From the NCBI RefSeq assembly GCF_002483235.1, contig NZ_DLHN01000025.1, positions 1-7,306 on the forward strand: a stretch of 7,306 nt of DNA, in the 5' to 3' direction. Positions 7,111-7,306 of this stretch are shown here, piece after piece; position 1 is the first letter of the stretch; each line of letters opens with the position of its first letter. Source of the stretch: Pedobacter glucosidilyticus (GTDB lineage: Bacteria; Bacteroidota; Bacteroidia; Sphingobacteriales; Sphingobacteriaceae). A model generated the notes under the pieces. The model did no database searches. It was not told the DNA's origin and saw nothing but the letters and a program-made list of their open reading frames with translations. The translations under genes were made by a program, and so were the position numbers.

Positions 7111-7143
7111 AAAGCTCGATTTTAATTAAATCGAGCTTTTTTT
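7111..7143 (+). terminator. Rho-independent terminator of the small protein gene
   Basis: AAAGCTCGATTT (7111-7122) and AAATCGAGCTTT (7128-7139) form a perfect 12-bp stem around a 5-base loop. Seven T end the structure (7137-7143). It lies 22 bp after the stop at 7088. Confidence 0.93.
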
Positions 7144-7164
7144 ATGATATGATTTAGTCTTCTT

Positions 7165-7185
7165 GCGCTCGTTTGGAACGAGTGC
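7165..7185. repeat. Inverted repeat 1 of the right-edge cluster
   Basis: GCGCTCGTT and AACGAGTGC pair over nine positions around a TGG loop, with one G·T pair at 7167/7183. It is GC-richer than its surroundings and has no U-tract, so it does not look like a terminator. It shares GCTCGTT and GGAAC with inverted repeat 3. Confidence 0.6.
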
Positions 7186-7226
7186 TTAACATGGCTTTTC
7201 GATTATTATTAAACTTATTACTAGTT

Positions 7227-7254
7227 CAGGAATCTTAATGATAATGATTTCCTG
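7227..7254. repeat. Inverted repeat 2 of the right-edge cluster
   Basis: CAGGAATC (7227-7234) pairs with GATTTCCTG (7246-7254) with a one-base bulge, around an AT-rich 11-base loop. Weaker than its neighbours; it could be chance, but it lies between two better hairpins. Confidence 0.4.
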
Positions 7255-7275
7255 CCTCTATCGCCGGCGTGGCTC

Positions 7276-7301
7276 GTTCCTTTTGAGGGACCAAAAGGAA
7301 C
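7276..7301. repeat. Inverted repeat 3 of the right-edge cluster
   Basis: GTTCCTTTTG (7276-7285) and CAAAAGGAAC (7292-7301) form a perfect 10-bp stem with a 6-base loop AGGGAC. CCAAAA occurs at 7291-7296 and again at 7301-7306, where the window ends, so the element may continue. The rest of 7144-7306 has no gene that I can support. Confidence 0.65.
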
Positions 7302-7306
7302 CAAAA

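Noticed and set aside
7262..7269. CGCCGGCG palindrome
   Set aside because: A lone 8-bp palindrome with no partner or known site; it is mentioned only because it lies within the repeat cluster.
1..7306. Possible defence or other novel multi-gene system centred on the nuclease fusion
   Set aside because: The neighbours are an isomerase and a peptidase with intact housekeeping-type motifs; there is no partner ATPase, toxin-antitoxin pair, reverse transcriptase, CRISPR array or mobile gene in the window.

Overview
The window looks like a chromosomal stretch from an AT-rich member of the Bacteroidota, most likely a Pedobacter-like Sphingobacteriaceae. The phylum call rests on a type IX secretion (Por secretion tail) C-terminal domain on one gene, the lack of Shine-Dalgarno sequences before all visible starts, and TAnnTTTG-like boxes close to start codons. 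The genus call is an impression from the protein set and cannot be proved here.

Layout, left to right. (1) The C-terminal half of an MFS transporter on the plus strand, cut by the left edge (1-606). (2) A hairpin terminator between convergent genes (648-681). (3) On the minus strand, a large secreted protein with a putative TIM-barrel glycoside hydrolase domain, a CBM6/35-like domain and a T9SS sorting tail (716-2632). (4) On the minus strand, an envelope FKBP-type peptidyl-prolyl isomerase (2859-3575) with a strong terminator (2798-2832) that separates it from the hydrolase gene. (5) A 104-bp divergent intergenic region. (6) On the plus strand, a DEDDh exonuclease fused to a UvrC/Cho-like GIY-YIG nuclease (3680-5053), followed after 31 bp by a secreted M28 zinc peptidase (5085-6662), probably one transcript. 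(7) A small gene for an exported protein with a charged helix and a C-terminal membrane segment (6780-7088), followed by a strong terminator (7111-7143). (8) A non-coding right edge with three inverted repeats in about 140 bp (7165-7301).

The genes do not form an obvious single pathway. Four of the six encode exported proteins (hydrolase, FKBP, M28 peptidase, small protein), the MFS protein is in the inner membrane, and only the exonuclease-GIY-YIG fusion is a cytoplasmic DNA-processing enzyme. I see no CRISPR array, tRNA, rRNA, transposase or phage gene, and no convincing new multi-gene system. The most interesting items are the nuclease fusion with its altered cysteine cluster, the unassigned hydrolase barrel, the small exported protein, and the inverted-repeat cluster at the right edge.
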